Position numbers and translations under genes: made by a program. 64,000 bases of DNA from Brevibacillus laterosporus (GTDB lineage Bacteria > Bacillota > Bacilli > Brevibacillales > Brevibacillaceae): assembly GCA_007833815.1 (NCBI GenBank), contig CP033464.1, positions 2,784,001 to 2,848,000 on the forward strand, given 5' to 3'. Below the pieces are notes generated by a model that saw only the letters and a program-made list of their open reading frames with translations, searched no databases and had not been told where the DNA came from. Below are positions 42,867 through 52,518 of the stretch, piece by piece; the first letter of the stretch is position 1; every line of letters starts with the position of its first letter.

Positions 42867-44325
42867 CGACAAACAAAAAGAAATCATCTTTGAAATGAGC
42901 AAACCAGGACGTGTAGCCTACAGCTTGCCGAAAAACGATGTGCCGGAAGCAGAAGTATCCTCCTATTTGCCAGAGCATTTGATTCGATCAACGCCAGCAG
43001 AATTGCCAGAAGTCTCCGAATTACAATTGGTGCGTCATTACACAGAACTATCTCGTCGCAATCATGGCATCGACAATGGCTTCTATCCACTAGGTTCTTG
43101 CACGATGAAATATAATCCGAAAATTAATGAAGACATTGCTCGTTATGCTGGTTTTGCCCAAGTACATCCGTACCAGCCGGAAGAATCCGTACAAGGTGCT
43201 CTGGAAATGCTTTATAACTTACAAAATGAGTTGGCTGAAATCACAGGTATGGACGCCGTCACCTTACAACCAGCGGCAGGTGCAGCAGGAGAGTGGACAG
43301 GACTGCTGTTGATCCGTGCTTATCATGAAAGTCGTGGAGAAAAACGTACGAAGGTAATCGTACCAAACTCCGCGCACGGTACAAACCCTGCATCTGCAAC
43401 GATCGCGGGTCTGGAAACCATCACGATTCCGTCTGATGATCGTGGGCTTGTTGATATTGAAGCATTGCGTCAAGCGGTAGGTTCAGATACGGCAGCATTG
43501 ATGCTCACCAATCCAAATACGCTAGGTTTATTTGAAGAAAATATTGTGGAAATGGCTAAGATCGTACATGAAGCAGGCGGAAAATTGTACTATGACGGTG
43601 CGAACGCCAACGCCATTTTAGGTATTGCTCGCCCTGGCGACATGGGCTTTGATGTTGTGCATTTGAATTTGCATAAAACCTTTACAGGCCCACACGGTGG
43701 TGGTGGTCCGGGAGCAGGTCCTGTAGGTGTAAAAGAAGACTTGATCCCATTCTTGCCTAAACCAATGGTGAAGAAGACCGAAGAAGGTAGCTTTGCCCTA
43801 GATTACAATATCCCAGCTTCAATCGGGCGAGTAAAAGGCTTCTATGGTAACTTTGGCATCCTCGTTCGCGCATATAGCTATATTCGCACGATGGGGCCAG
43901 ACGGCTTGTTACAGGTATCTCAACATGCTGTGTTAAACGCTAACTATATGATGCGTAGGTTAGCTACTGCGTTTGAGCTTCCATTTGATCGAGTATGTAA
44001 ACACGAATTCGTTCTCTCTGGTATTCGTCAAAAGAAATTAGGTGTACGTACTCTTGATATGGCTAAGCGTCTGTTAGATTTCGGTTATCATCCACCAACA
44101 ATCTACTTCCCATTGATTGTAGATGAGTGCTTGATGATTGAGCCAACCGAAACAGAAAGCAAGGAAACGCTAGATGAATTTATTGACGTTCTGTTGCAGA
44201 TTGCTAGAGAATGCGAAGAGACACCAGAAATGGTGCAAGAAGCACCACATACAACGGTAGTAAGACGACTGGACGAAGCTACAGCAGCGAGAAAACCAAT
44301 CTTGCGCTACCAGCCAGAAGCCTAG
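42859..44325 (+). CDS. gcvPB: glycine dehydrogenase (decarboxylating) subunit 2
   Basis: 488 residues from the ATG at 42859, inside the end of gcvPA; GGAGG lies nine bases upstream. [40 protein letters not shown] and [20 protein letters not shown] are family signatures; the Lys of LNLHKTF binds PLP as a Schiff base and the Gly-rich loop follows. It is the catalytic half of split P-protein. gcvH is not in this window. Confidence 0.97.
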   Translation: MRNDKQKEIIFEMSKPGRVAYSLPKNDVPEAEVSSYLPEHLIRSTPAELPEVSELQLVRHYTELSRRNHGIDNGFYPLGSCTMKYNPKINEDIARYAGFAQVHPYQPEESVQGALEMLYNLQNELAEITGMDAVTLQPAAGAAGEWTGLLLIRAYHESRGEKRTKVIVPNSAHGTNPASATIAGLETITIPSDDRGLVDIEALRQAVGSDTAALMLTNPNTLGLFEENIVEMAKIVHEAGGKLYYDGANANAILGIARPGDMGFDVVHLNLHKTFTGPHGGGGPGAGPVGVKEDLIPFLPKPMVKKTEEGSFALDYNIPASIGRVKGFYGNFGILVRAYSYIRTMGPDGLLQVSQHAVLNANYMMRRLATAFELPFDRVCKHEFVLSGIRQKKLGVRTLDMAKRLLDFGYHPPTIYFPLIVDECLMIEPTETESKETLDEFIDVLLQIARECEETPEMVQEAPHTTVVRRLDEATAARKPILRYQPEA

Positions 44326-44342
44326 ATTCATATGTGTAAATA

Positions 44343-44378
44343 ATCCCGTGTCCTTCGAATAGGTACACGGGATGTTTG
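44343..44378 (+). terminator. terminator of the glycine cleavage operon
   Basis: ATCCCGTGT (44343-44351) pairs with ACACGGGAT (44365-44373), then GTTTGTGT. Confidence 0.75.
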
Positions 44379-44589
44379 TGTATGTGCCCCTGAAATAAGG
44401 TTTTTTGTTATCTTATTTTGGATGTATATCTATCACTCATAATAGCCAGATCCCTACTCTCAAATAATCCAGCCCATCCTTGTTTCAAGTTCCCATTTCA
44501 ATTAAGATGAGTGTAGCTTTTTTTCAAAATACAGGTGGATATCCAACCGCATACCCTATACATAATCACAGATTAGGAAGTGTTATCCC

Positions 44590-45324
44590 ATGATGCTATT
44601 CGAAGAACAAGTTCAAAAATATGAATATAAACTAAATGATACAGATGATCAAATCGTTGAATATATCCTTAAAAACAAAGAAGAGGCTGTTAAGCTATCG
44701 ATACAGAATTTAGCGGCTAAGCATTTTACGGTACCGAATACGATTACAAGGTTATCAAAAAAATTAGGCTACGAAGGGTATTCCCAAATGAAAATTAGTT
44801 TGAAGGAAGAAATTAATCAGAAGGAAGAACCTACGAAGGATAGCCTTTCTTTTAACATACATAAAACATTTAGTATTATCGATCGGGATAAGCTAGTGAT
44901 CGTTACAAAAATGATTCAGGAAGCGCATCGGGTCCTATGTTTCGCAGTTGGGGATACGACTCCTTTTTGTGAGATTTTGGTGAAATACCTTAAGGTTGCT
45001 GGAAAACAGGCGGAATATTATTATCATCGCCACGATATGATTCATGAGCTCAACCACCTTGAAGCAACCGATATTCTCTTCCTCATAAGCTTGTCGGGTG
45101 AAACACCCCAAATATTAGACATGGCTAAGTTAGCTAAGAAAAGAGGAGTTCGCTTAATAACCCTTACGCATTTTCACAAAAATTCCTTGCAGCAAATGGC
45201 AGATGCAAATTTGTATTGCTATTCCCCTGTTAGGAAGTTTAATGAGTATAATATCACCGATAAAACCCCAGTGATGCTTGTACTACGGGCATTAGCTGAA
45301 ATTTATTGGACTACAGCAAAATGA
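44590..45324 (+). CDS. RpiR/MurR-family regulator of the mannosylglycerate operon
   Basis: 244 residues, ATG at 44590 (AGGAAG upstream). N-terminal RpiR helix-turn-helix (SIQNLAAKHFTVPNTITRLS, KKLGYEGYSQMKISLKEE) is followed by a SIS sugar-phosphate-binding domain (VLCFAVGDTTPFCEILVKYL, ILFLISLSGETPQILDMAKL). RpiR proteins sense sugar phosphates. The gene immediately precedes mngA, so the likely effector is a phosphorylated sugar of that pathway. In E. coli the corresponding regulator MngR is of the GntR type, so the regulatory wiring differs. Confidence 0.92.
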   Translation: MMLFEEQVQKYEYKLNDTDDQIVEYILKNKEEAVKLSIQNLAAKHFTVPNTITRLSKKLGYEGYSQMKISLKEEINQKEEPTKDSLSFNIHKTFSIIDRDKLVIVTKMIQEAHRVLCFAVGDTTPFCEILVKYLKVAGKQAEYYYHRHDMIHELNHLEATDILFLISLSGETPQILDMAKLAKKRGVRLITLTHFHKNSLQQMADANLYCYSPVRKFNEYNITDKTPVMLVLRALAEIYWTTAK

Positions 45325-45376
45325 TGTGTAGAAATACACATGAAAGAGAATTAGAAATAGATATCTGTGTAAATTA

Positions 45377-45407
45377 AAGAAGAATCCAGCTTCTTTTTTT
45401 TTTTTTG
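45377..45407 (+). terminator. terminator between the regulator and mngA
   Basis: GAAG/CTTC-type stem (AAGAAG-AATCCA-GCTTCTT) followed by 14 uninterrupted Ts up to 45406. It separates the regulator transcript from the permease gene. Confidence 0.65.
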
Positions 45408-45456
45408 CTAAGATGTAACCATATTGAACCACATATTTATGAAAGGGGTTACAATT

Positions 45457-47373
45457 ATGTTACTAAGGAATTTAACGTCACCATCCTTAATTAGTACGAA
45501 GCAATCTTTTTCCTCTAAACAGGAAGTAATAAAGTATCTAATTAAAAAATTAGCGTCTGAAGGAAAAATCCACTCTGAAGAAGAGTTTTATCAAGCTGTA
45601 ATGGATAGAGAAGCACTATCCCCTACTGGATTCGAGGGTGGTCTTGCAATTCCTCATGGTAAATCACTGGCGGTAAAAGAAGCAGCATTTGCTGTTGCAA
45701 CACTCGAAAAGCCTATTGGTTCATGGGAAAGCGTCGATCCAAATAATCAAGTTGAATTGGTTATTTTGTTAGCGATTCCAAAAGTGGAAGAGGGTTCAAC
45801 ACATCTTTCCTTATTATCAGAGCTAGTGACAAGATTATCGAACGAGGAATATAAAAACAACTTACTGCAAGCAAAGACAAATAAAGAGCTTTACGAATAT
45901 CTCGATGCATCACAACAAGAAGCACCAAATACAAGCAATGTTAAAAAGCTTGATAAAACAGTACTAGCAATCACTGCCTGTCCAGCAGGTATTGCACATA
46001 CGTATATGGCGGCAGAAGCACTTGTCAAAGCAGGAAAAGAACTAGGTATCGATGTGTTTGTTGAAAAACAAGGTGCGAACGGTATCGAAGACCGGCACAC
46101 CAAAGCTCTTCTTAAAAAAGCAGACGCGATTGTGTACGCGGTAGATGTAGCTGTAAAAGACGCAGAACGTTTTGACCACCTTCCAAAGGTGAAAACAACA
46201 GTGGCAGCACCACTAAGAAATGCTCAAAACATTTTAAAACAAGCGTTACAAATAGCTGAGAATTCATCAAAATCAGAATATGTCGATTCGAACGATTCTA
46301 CTGATGAAACAGAAGGTAAATCTGTAAAAACAGAAATCAAAGACTCCCTATTAACAGGTATTTCATATATCATTCCAGTTATTGTTGCAGGTGGTATGAC
46401 GTTAGCGGCGGCTGTCTTTATTTCACAAGCATTTGGTCTCCAAGAATTGTACGCAGAAGAAGGTTCATGGTTGTGGCTATTACGACAACTTGGTGGATCA
46501 CTTTTAGGTCAGTTAATGATTCCTATTCTAGCAGCATACATGGCTTACTCAATTGCTGATAAACCGGCATTAGCACCTGGTTTCGCGGCAGGGATAGCAG
46601 CAAACTTAATTGGTAGTGGATTTTTAGGCGGGATGCTTGGTGGTCTATTAGCAGGTTATTTCTTAAAATACTTAAAAAAGATAGTAAAACCAAAGGGTAC
46701 ATTCGCTGGATTTGTTAGCTTTTGGTTTTATCCTGTAATCGGAACACTTGTTGTTGGTTCAATCATGTTATTTGTAATCGGTAAGCCGTTGGCATTCTTA
46801 AACGAAGGGTTAATTCAGTGGCTTAACGGAATGAACGGAGTAAACGCCATTATTCTAGGTGCAATCCTAGGTGCGATGGTTTCATTTGATCTTGGCGGTC
46901 CAGTGAACAAAGCAGCATATACGTTCTGTATCGGTGCGATGGCAAGTGGAAATTTTGTCCCTTACGCAACATTTGCATCTGTAAAAATGGTATCGGCATT
47001 CTCAGTAACAGGTGCAACAATCATTGGTAAAAAGTATTTTACAAAACAAGAACAAGAAGTAGGGAAACAAACATGGTTACTTGGATTAGCGGGAATAACT
47101 GAAGGTGCAATCCCGTTCATGATTAACGATCCACTGCGTGTTATCCCATCATTAATTGCAGGATCTGCGGTAACAGGTGCAATTGTAGCTTACTTTGATA
47201 TCGGTTTAAATGTTCCTGGCGCTGGTATTTTCTCACTGGCATTATTACAAGGACAACCATTATTGCTAGCAGCAAGTATTTGGTTTGGAGCAGCATTAAT
47301 CGGTGCACTAATATCAATGATTTTATTGATCGTGACCCGTAAAAATAAATTAAATAATGAGAGAATGAAATAA
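45457..47373 (+). CDS. mngA: PTS 2-O-alpha-mannosyl-D-glycerate/fructose-type EIIABC permease
   Basis: 638 residues from the ATG at 45457 (AAAGGGG eight bases upstream). An EIIA domain has GGLAIPHGKS with phospho-His 67. The EIIB domain has AITACPAGIAHTYMAAEALV with phospho-Cys 175. A hydrophobic EIIC domain (from about 290) shows TGISYIIPVIVAGGMTLAAA, ALAPGFAAGIAANLIGSGFL and LGGPVNKAAYTFCIGAMASG. Fructose-family EIIABC proteins with this order include FruA and E. coli MngA. The neighbour mngB-type mannosidase points to mannosylglycerate uptake with 6-phosphorylation. Substrate assignment is inferred from context. Confidence 0.85.
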   Translation: MLLRNLTSPSLISTKQSFSSKQEVIKYLIKKLASEGKIHSEEEFYQAVMDREALSPTGFEGGLAIPHGKSLAVKEAAFAVATLEKPIGSWESVDPNNQVELVILLAIPKVEEGSTHLSLLSELVTRLSNEEYKNNLLQAKTNKELYEYLDASQQEAPNTSNVKKLDKTVLAITACPAGIAHTYMAAEALVKAGKELGIDVFVEKQGANGIEDRHTKALLKKADAIVYAVDVAVKDAERFDHLPKVKTTVAAPLRNAQNILKQALQIAENSSKSEYVDSNDSTDETEGKSVKTEIKDSLLTGISYIIPVIVAGGMTLAAAVFISQAFGLQELYAEEGSWLWLLRQLGGSLLGQLMIPILAAYMAYSIADKPALAPGFAAGIAANLIGSGFLGGMLGGLLAGYFLKYLKKIVKPKGTFAGFVSFWFYPVIGTLVVGSIMLFVIGKPLAFLNEGLIQWLNGMNGVNAIILGAILGAMVSFDLGGPVNKAAYTFCIGAMASGNFVPYATFASVKMVSAFSVTGATIIGKKYFTKQEQEVGKQTWLLGLAGITEGAIPFMINDPLRVIPSLIAGSAVTGAIVAYFDIGLNVPGAGIFSLALLQGQPLLLAASIWFGAALIGALISMILLIVTRKNKLNNERMK

Positions 47374-47415
47374 AAATGTGCAACAAGATGCAACATAAAG
47401 AATGGAGAGATTAGA

Positions 47416-50019
47416 ATGAAAAACGTTCATATCGTTCCACATATGCATTGGGACAGAGAGTGGTATTTCTCTACGGAAGAATCTAGAATTTTATTAGTTA
47501 ATAATATGGAAGAAATCATGGAGATGTTAGAAAACAACCCAGATTATCCTTACTATGTATTAGATGGACAAACTTCGATTTTAGAAGACTATTTCACAGT
47601 AAAACCAGAAAATAAAGAACGCTTGAAAAAGCTTGTTCAAGCAGGGCGATTAATTATCGGTCCTTGGTATACACAGACTGATGAGATGGTTGTAGGTGGA
47701 GAATCAATTGTACGTAACCTTTTATACGGAATAAAAGATAGTGAAGAATATGGGGAGTACATGAAAATTGGATATCTTCCCGATTCATTCGGACAATCAG
47801 CTCAGATGCCGATGATTTTGAACGGATTTGATATTTCGTATTCAATATTTTGGCGTGGTACTTCTGAACGTCATGGCACGGATAAAACTGAGTTTTATTG
47901 GAAAACGGACGATGGTTCAAAGGTGCTTGTACAATTATTCCCACTAGGGTATGCAATTGGAAAGTATTTACCAGAGGACGAGAAAGAACTTCAAAAACGA
48001 ATTGATAAGTACTTCACTGTGCTTGATCATGGGGCAACAACAGACAACATCATTTTACCGAACGGGCATGACCAAATGCCGATTCAAAAAAATATTTTTA
48101 CCGTTATGGAAAAACTGCGCAAGCTCTACCCAGAACGTGAATTTTTCTTAAGCAAATATGAAAATGTCTTTACTGAGCTTGAAAAACAGAAGGATCTACC
48201 TACATTGCAGGGTGAGTTTTTAGATGGTAAATACATGCGCGTTCATCGCAGTATTTTTTCCACTCGCATGGATATAAAAGCGGCGAACGCGAGGATCGAG
48301 AACAAAATCACAAATATTTTAGAACCGCTTGCTTCCCTTGCGTATAGCTTAGGATTTGAGTACCATCATGGTTTAATTGAACTCATTTGGAAAGAAATTA
48401 TGAAGAATCACGCTCATGACAGTATTGGTTGTTGTTGTTCCGATAAGGTACATCGTGAAATATGCAATCGATTCTTCCTTGCGGAGGAGAAAATCGATCA
48501 GCTAATCAATTTTTATAAACGTAAAATAGTCGATTCGATGGATTCAGAAAAACAGTATGATCGCCTAACCGCATTTAATTTACTTCCATATGAGCGTACA
48601 GAAGTTGTTACCTCAAGTGTTATGACAAAATTAAAATCATTTAAGCTCGTTGATAAAGATTCGAATGAACTTGATTTTGAGATCATTGGAAGTGAAATTA
48701 CTGATCCAGGCTTAATCGATCGTCAAATCGTTCATTACGGAAACTATGATCCATTCATAAAATACACAATTCAACTTAAAGATACACTTCCAGCAATGGG
48801 TTATAAAACATATTTTGTCGTAGAATGTGACGAGAATGTTAAAAATTCATTCGTGTCAACGAATAAGGTTGTAACGGAGTTTTACGAAATTACCGTAAAT
48901 CCAAATGGAACGTTAAATATTTTTGATAAAAAATTAAACCAAAGCTTTGAAAATGTTCTGCTCCTAGAAAATGGCGGAGATGACGGGGATGAATACGACT
49001 ACTCTCCACTACCGAACGAAGAACTAATATACAGTGATAACGCCGCCAATGTAAAAACAGAAATTAGCCAAAACCAATATGGTGCAACAATCAATATTGA
49101 GTATACGTTAGCAGTACCATCTAATCTAGAAAAACGTAAAGCGCAATTAGTCGATGGAGCAGTTGAAGTTCATATCGTCGTTACTGTTCCAAATCATAAG
49201 CCGGTTATTGAAGTAAAATTCGAAGTGAACAACTATGCGAAGGATCACCGTCTCAGAGCATTGATTCCAACAAACATTGCATCCTCGTTCTCGATTTCTG
49301 ATAATCAATTCGGTTCCATTAAACGTAATGTCGTTGATTCTGCTATACATGTGTGGGAGAAAGAGGGGTGGGATGAGCGTCCTGATTCAATCTATCCAAT
49401 GTTAAGCTTTGTAGGCTTGTCAAACGACAACCATGGCGTAAGTATCTTAACAAATAGCACAAGAGAGTATGAAATCATCGGTGAGGAATTTGATACAATT
49501 GCGATCACCTTATTCAGAAGTATAGGCTTCCTTGGAAAAGAGGAAATGTTGCGCAGGCCAGGTCGTCCATCCGGTATCAAATTACCAACGCCAGATTCTC
49601 AAATGATCGGAAAACTAACATTAGATTTTGCGATTACAACACATACTCAACAATCGAACGTTGCACGTATCGCGAAAGAGTATCTCACACCGGTGGAAAC
49701 GTATAATAAAATACCACACGATGCGATGAAACTTAACAGAACAGATGTAAAGACACCATTAGAGTTTAGCTTTTTTAAAGAGGTTCAGCCAAACATTGTC
49801 CTAAGTACGTTGAAAAAGGCAGAGAAAGAAAACAAATTTGTATTACGTTTCTATAATCCAACAGATGTAGAAGAAACAGTAGCATTCGAATTCAACCGTG
49901 AGATCGATCATGCAAATACGGCAAATCTTAATGAAAAGGCTTTAGAAAATCTTTCAGTGAACCACAATCAAGTTCAAGTGATTGTAAAAACAAATCAAGT
50001 GAAGTCGATTTTGTTTTAA
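47416..50019 (+). CDS. mngB: GH38 alpha-mannosidase, mannosylglycerate hydrolase type
   Basis: 867 residues, GGAGAG before the ATG at 47416. The GH38 catalytic domain starts at once: VHIVPHMHWDREW has the zinc ligands His and Asp, GYLPDSFGQSAQMP carries the nucleophile Asp 123, and FWRGTSERHG, NHAHDSIGCC the further metal ligand His. The length and the GCC Cys cluster match E. coli MngB, which hydrolyses 2-O-(6-phospho-alpha-mannosyl)-glycerate to mannose 6-phosphate and glycerate. Next to mngA, glycerate kinase and manA, the full pathway is present. It is 42 bases downstream of mngA. Confidence 0.9.
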   Translation: MKNVHIVPHMHWDREWYFSTEESRILLVNNMEEIMEMLENNPDYPYYVLDGQTSILEDYFTVKPENKERLKKLVQAGRLIIGPWYTQTDEMVVGGESIVRNLLYGIKDSEEYGEYMKIGYLPDSFGQSAQMPMILNGFDISYSIFWRGTSERHGTDKTEFYWKTDDGSKVLVQLFPLGYAIGKYLPEDEKELQKRIDKYFTVLDHGATTDNIILPNGHDQMPIQKNIFTVMEKLRKLYPEREFFLSKYENVFTELEKQKDLPTLQGEFLDGKYMRVHRSIFSTRMDIKAANARIENKITNILEPLASLAYSLGFEYHHGLIELIWKEIMKNHAHDSIGCCCSDKVHREICNRFFLAEEKIDQLINFYKRKIVDSMDSEKQYDRLTAFNLLPYERTEVVTSSVMTKLKSFKLVDKDSNELDFEIIGSEITDPGLIDRQIVHYGNYDPFIKYTIQLKDTLPAMGYKTYFVVECDENVKNSFVSTNKVVTEFYEITVNPNGTLNIFDKKLNQSFENVLLLENGGDDGDEYDYSPLPNEELIYSDNAANVKTEISQNQYGATINIEYTLAVPSNLEKRKAQLVDGAVEVHIVVTVPNHKPVIEVKFEVNNYAKDHRLRALIPTNIASSFSISDNQFGSIKRNVVDSAIHVWEKEGWDERPDSIYPMLSFVGLSNDNHGVSILTNSTREYEIIGEEFDTIAITLFRSIGFLGKEEMLRRPGRPSGIKLPTPDSQMIGKLTLDFAITTHTQQSNVARIAKEYLTPVETYNKIPHDAMKLNRTDVKTPLEFSFFKEVQPNIVLSTLKKAEKENKFVLRFYNPTDVEETVAFEFNREIDHANTANLNEKALENLSVNHNQVQVIVKTNQVKSILF

Positions 50020-50028
50020 TCATTATGA

Positions 50029-50058
50029 AAAAGGCACTCTAAGAAGTGTCTTTTTTCT
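50029..50058 (+). terminator. intra-operon terminator or attenuator
   Basis: AGGCACT pairs with AGTGTCT around CTAAGA, then TTTTTTCTCTT. It lies between mngB and the glycerate kinase gene and may reduce read-through. Confidence 0.6.
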
Positions 50059-50086
50059 CTTATACTCTATGGAGGGAAGAGGTAAC

Positions 50087-51229
50087 GTGAAAGTACTAAT
50101 TGCAATTGATTCTTTTAAAGGTAGTCTGTCTTCTTTGGATTGCAGCAAAGCGATTACCGAAGGAATTAAAGATGTGTACGAAAACGCGGAGATTATAACA
50201 TTTCCGTTAGCTGATGGTGGGGAAGGTACAGTGGAAGCGTTAGTTCAGGCGACTAAAGGTAAATTTGTTGAAAAAGAAGTGATTGGTCCCCTAGGAACTC
50301 TAGTTACTGCGGTATATGGAATATTAGGAAATAACCATACAGCTGTTATTGAAGTGGCTGCAGCATGTGGATTGCCATTAGTTCCTGAAAATGAACGGAA
50401 TCCTTATTTTACTACAACCTATGGTGTTGGTCAGCTTATTTGTGACGCAGTTGAAAAAGGGTGCAAAGAGTTTGTGATTGGTCTTGGTGGAAGTGCAACA
50501 AATGACGCAGGTATTGGAATGCTTCAAGCTTTGGGTTTTTCCTACCTTGATGAGAATAACAAGGAAGTTGGGTATGGAGGGTATGAGTTGCAAAAAATTT
50601 GTGCAATGGATTCGACCCACGTTCACCATGCTATAAAAAATTGTACATTTAAGGTAGCGTGTGATGTTAACAATCCACTTCATGGTAAAAATGGAGCAGC
50701 CTATATATTTGGACGTCAAAAAGGTGCAACAACCGAAATGATCAAAGAACTAGATGCTGGATTAGAACACTTTGCACATGTCACGTTTCGTGAATTAAAT
50801 AAAGATATCCAAAATATTGCGGGTGCAGGAGCTGCAGGTGGATTAGGTGCTGCCTTCGCTGGATTCCTTGACGCGGAGTTACTTTCAGGTGTCCAATTAG
50901 TATTAGAAACCATAGGATTGGAAGACAAGATAAGTGACGTTGACTTAGTGATTACAGGAGAAGGAAAACTAGATAGTCAAACTTCTATGGGCAAAGCACC
51001 GTTAGGAGTTGCACAAGTAGCATTAAAACACGATATTCCGGTTATTGCATTAGCTGGTGGTGTGTCAAAGCAGGCTTGTACATTAAATGAATTGGGTATA
51101 ACCTCTTTCTTTTCTATCACAAATGAACCGATGTCACTTGAGAAAGCCATGGATTCGACTAATGCATTTGATAACCTAAGAATGACAACCAAACAATTAT
51201 TCCGGTTACTTGCGGCCGTAAAGAATTGA
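50087..51229 (+). CDS. glycerate kinase (GarK/GlxK type)
   Basis: 380 residues; the conserved N-terminus KVLIAIDSFKGSLSSLDCSK starts with a GTG at 50087, and the ATG at 50069 is ribosome-binding sequence. PLADGGEGTVEALVQATKG, VIGLGGSATNDAGIGMLQAL, NPLHGKNGAAYIFGRQKGAT and GAGAAGGLGAAFAGFLDAEL are family signatures. It phosphorylates D-glycerate with ATP to a phosphoglycerate. In this operon it uses the glycerate freed by MngB, sending it into glycolysis. Confidence 0.95.
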   Translation: MKVLIAIDSFKGSLSSLDCSKAITEGIKDVYENAEIITFPLADGGEGTVEALVQATKGKFVEKEVIGPLGTLVTAVYGILGNNHTAVIEVAAACGLPLVPENERNPYFTTTYGVGQLICDAVEKGCKEFVIGLGGSATNDAGIGMLQALGFSYLDENNKEVGYGGYELQKICAMDSTHVHHAIKNCTFKVACDVNNPLHGKNGAAYIFGRQKGATTEMIKELDAGLEHFAHVTFRELNKDIQNIAGAGAAGGLGAAFAGFLDAELLSGVQLVLETIGLEDKISDVDLVITGEGKLDSQTSMGKAPLGVAQVALKHDIPVIALAGGVSKQACTLNELGITSFFSITNEPMSLEKAMDSTNAFDNLRMTTKQLFRLLAAVKN

Positions 51230-51297
51230 TAGAAAAAGTATATACAAGTTTTTCATCGTAAACTAATGAATACTATCAACAAAAGGAAGTGATCTGA

Positions 51298-52245
51298 TTG
51301 AAACAACCAATCTTTTTAACCCCTCTTTTTCAAGAAAGAATCTGGGGAGGAACGAAACTGCGAACAGAATTTGGATACCAAATCGAATCAGATCTAATAG
51401 GAGAGTGCTGGGCTGTATCTGCACATCCGAATGGACAAAGTGTTGTAAGGAATGGACCATATAAAGGGAAAACTATCGCTGAACTTTGGAATCAACATCG
51501 TGCGCTATTTGGCAATCTAGAAGGTGATGTGTTCCCACTACTAACGAAAATTCTTGATGCAAATAACGATTTATCTGTACAGGTTCATCCAAATGATGAA
51601 TATGCGAACAACTATGAAAATGGTGAGCTTGGCAAAACAGAATGCTGGTATGTAATCGATTGTAAAGACGACGCTGAAATTATTTTCGGTCACACTGCAC
51701 AAACAAAAGAACAATTCAGTGAAATGGTTGAGCGGGGGGAATGGAACGAGCTATTACGTCGGGTAAAAGTAAAACCGGGTGATTTCTTCTATGTACCTAG
51801 TGGAACAATTCATGCACTATGTTCTGGTGTCCTCATTCTTGAAACGCAGCAAAGCTCTGATACAACATACCGTTTATACGATTATGACCGCGTTGATCAA
51901 AATGGTCAAAAGCGTGACTTGCATATTGAAAAATCAATCGACGTGACAACCGTGCCACATGGAGATTTTCCGGTAAAACCGGTTACCGATAAAATCCCAG
52001 GTGTAAAAATCACTACCTTTGTAAAAGATAAATATTTTTCTGTTTATAAATGGGATATCACGGGTTCTGCAACGCTTAGACAAGATAAACCATTCCTGAT
52101 TGGTAGTGTACTAAAAGGGACTGGTGAAATTGTAACTGAAGAAGGGCGTTTCAAAATTGAAAAAGGAGATCATTTTATTCTACCAAGTGGGTTGGAGAAA
52201 ATTGAAGTTAGAGGCATAGTGGAAGTAATTGTTTCACATTCATAA
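51298..52245 (+). CDS. manA: mannose-6-phosphate isomerase, class I
   Basis: 315 residues from a TTG at 51298 (AAAGGAAGTG upstream), the usual length of the short Bacillus enzymes. FQERIWGGTKLRTEFGYQIE, SVQVHPNDEYANNYENGELG with Gln-His metal ligands, KTECWYVIDC with Glu, and VPSGTIHALCSGVLILETQQ with His and the catalytic region. It converts mannose 6-phosphate to fructose 6-phosphate, the last step needed for growth on mannosylglycerate. Confidence 0.96.
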   Translation: MKQPIFLTPLFQERIWGGTKLRTEFGYQIESDLIGECWAVSAHPNGQSVVRNGPYKGKTIAELWNQHRALFGNLEGDVFPLLTKILDANNDLSVQVHPNDEYANNYENGELGKTECWYVIDCKDDAEIIFGHTAQTKEQFSEMVERGEWNELLRRVKVKPGDFFYVPSGTIHALCSGVLILETQQSSDTTYRLYDYDRVDQNGQKRDLHIEKSIDVTTVPHGDFPVKPVTDKIPGVKITTFVKDKYFSVYKWDITGSATLRQDKPFLIGSVLKGTGEIVTEEGRFKIEKGDHFILPSGLEKIEVRGIVEVIVSHS

Positions 52246-52286
52246 AAGGTAGCGCAATATAAATTCCACAATGATTACATGCAGAC

Positions 52287-52336
52287 AAAGAAAAATCCGA
52301 TTTCCTGTACGCTAAGGAAATCGGATTTTCTTTGTT
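52287..52336 (+). terminator. terminator of the mannosylglycerate operon
   Basis: AAAGAAAAATCCGATTTCC (52287-52305) pairs with GGAAATCGGATTTTCTTT (52316-52333). Confidence 0.85.
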
Positions 52337-52473
52337 GAGATTTGCTTAGCGTACGAAATCTACGTTTATGTAAAGAAATCAAGAAAGAACGCTTAGCTTG
52401 ATGGCGATGTGACGTTACTCTGATAATAGTTTTCAAATTTGTAACATTTTTATCATTATTTTTGATACTTTCG

Positions 52474-52481
52474 TCCGATAT
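52474..52481 (+). promoter_or_regulatory. sigma-D-like -10 box of the chemoreceptor gene
   Basis: TCCGATAT at 52474-52481 matches seven of eight bases of the flagellar sigma-D -10 (GCCGATAT), 38 bases before the receptor start. The -35 side (about 52455, ATTA) is poor, so this is a weak prediction, though many chemoreceptor genes use this sigma factor. Confidence 0.4.
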
Positions 52482-52518
52482 AAAAGTGTATATGAATGAC
52501 TGGAGGGAATCATACCGA

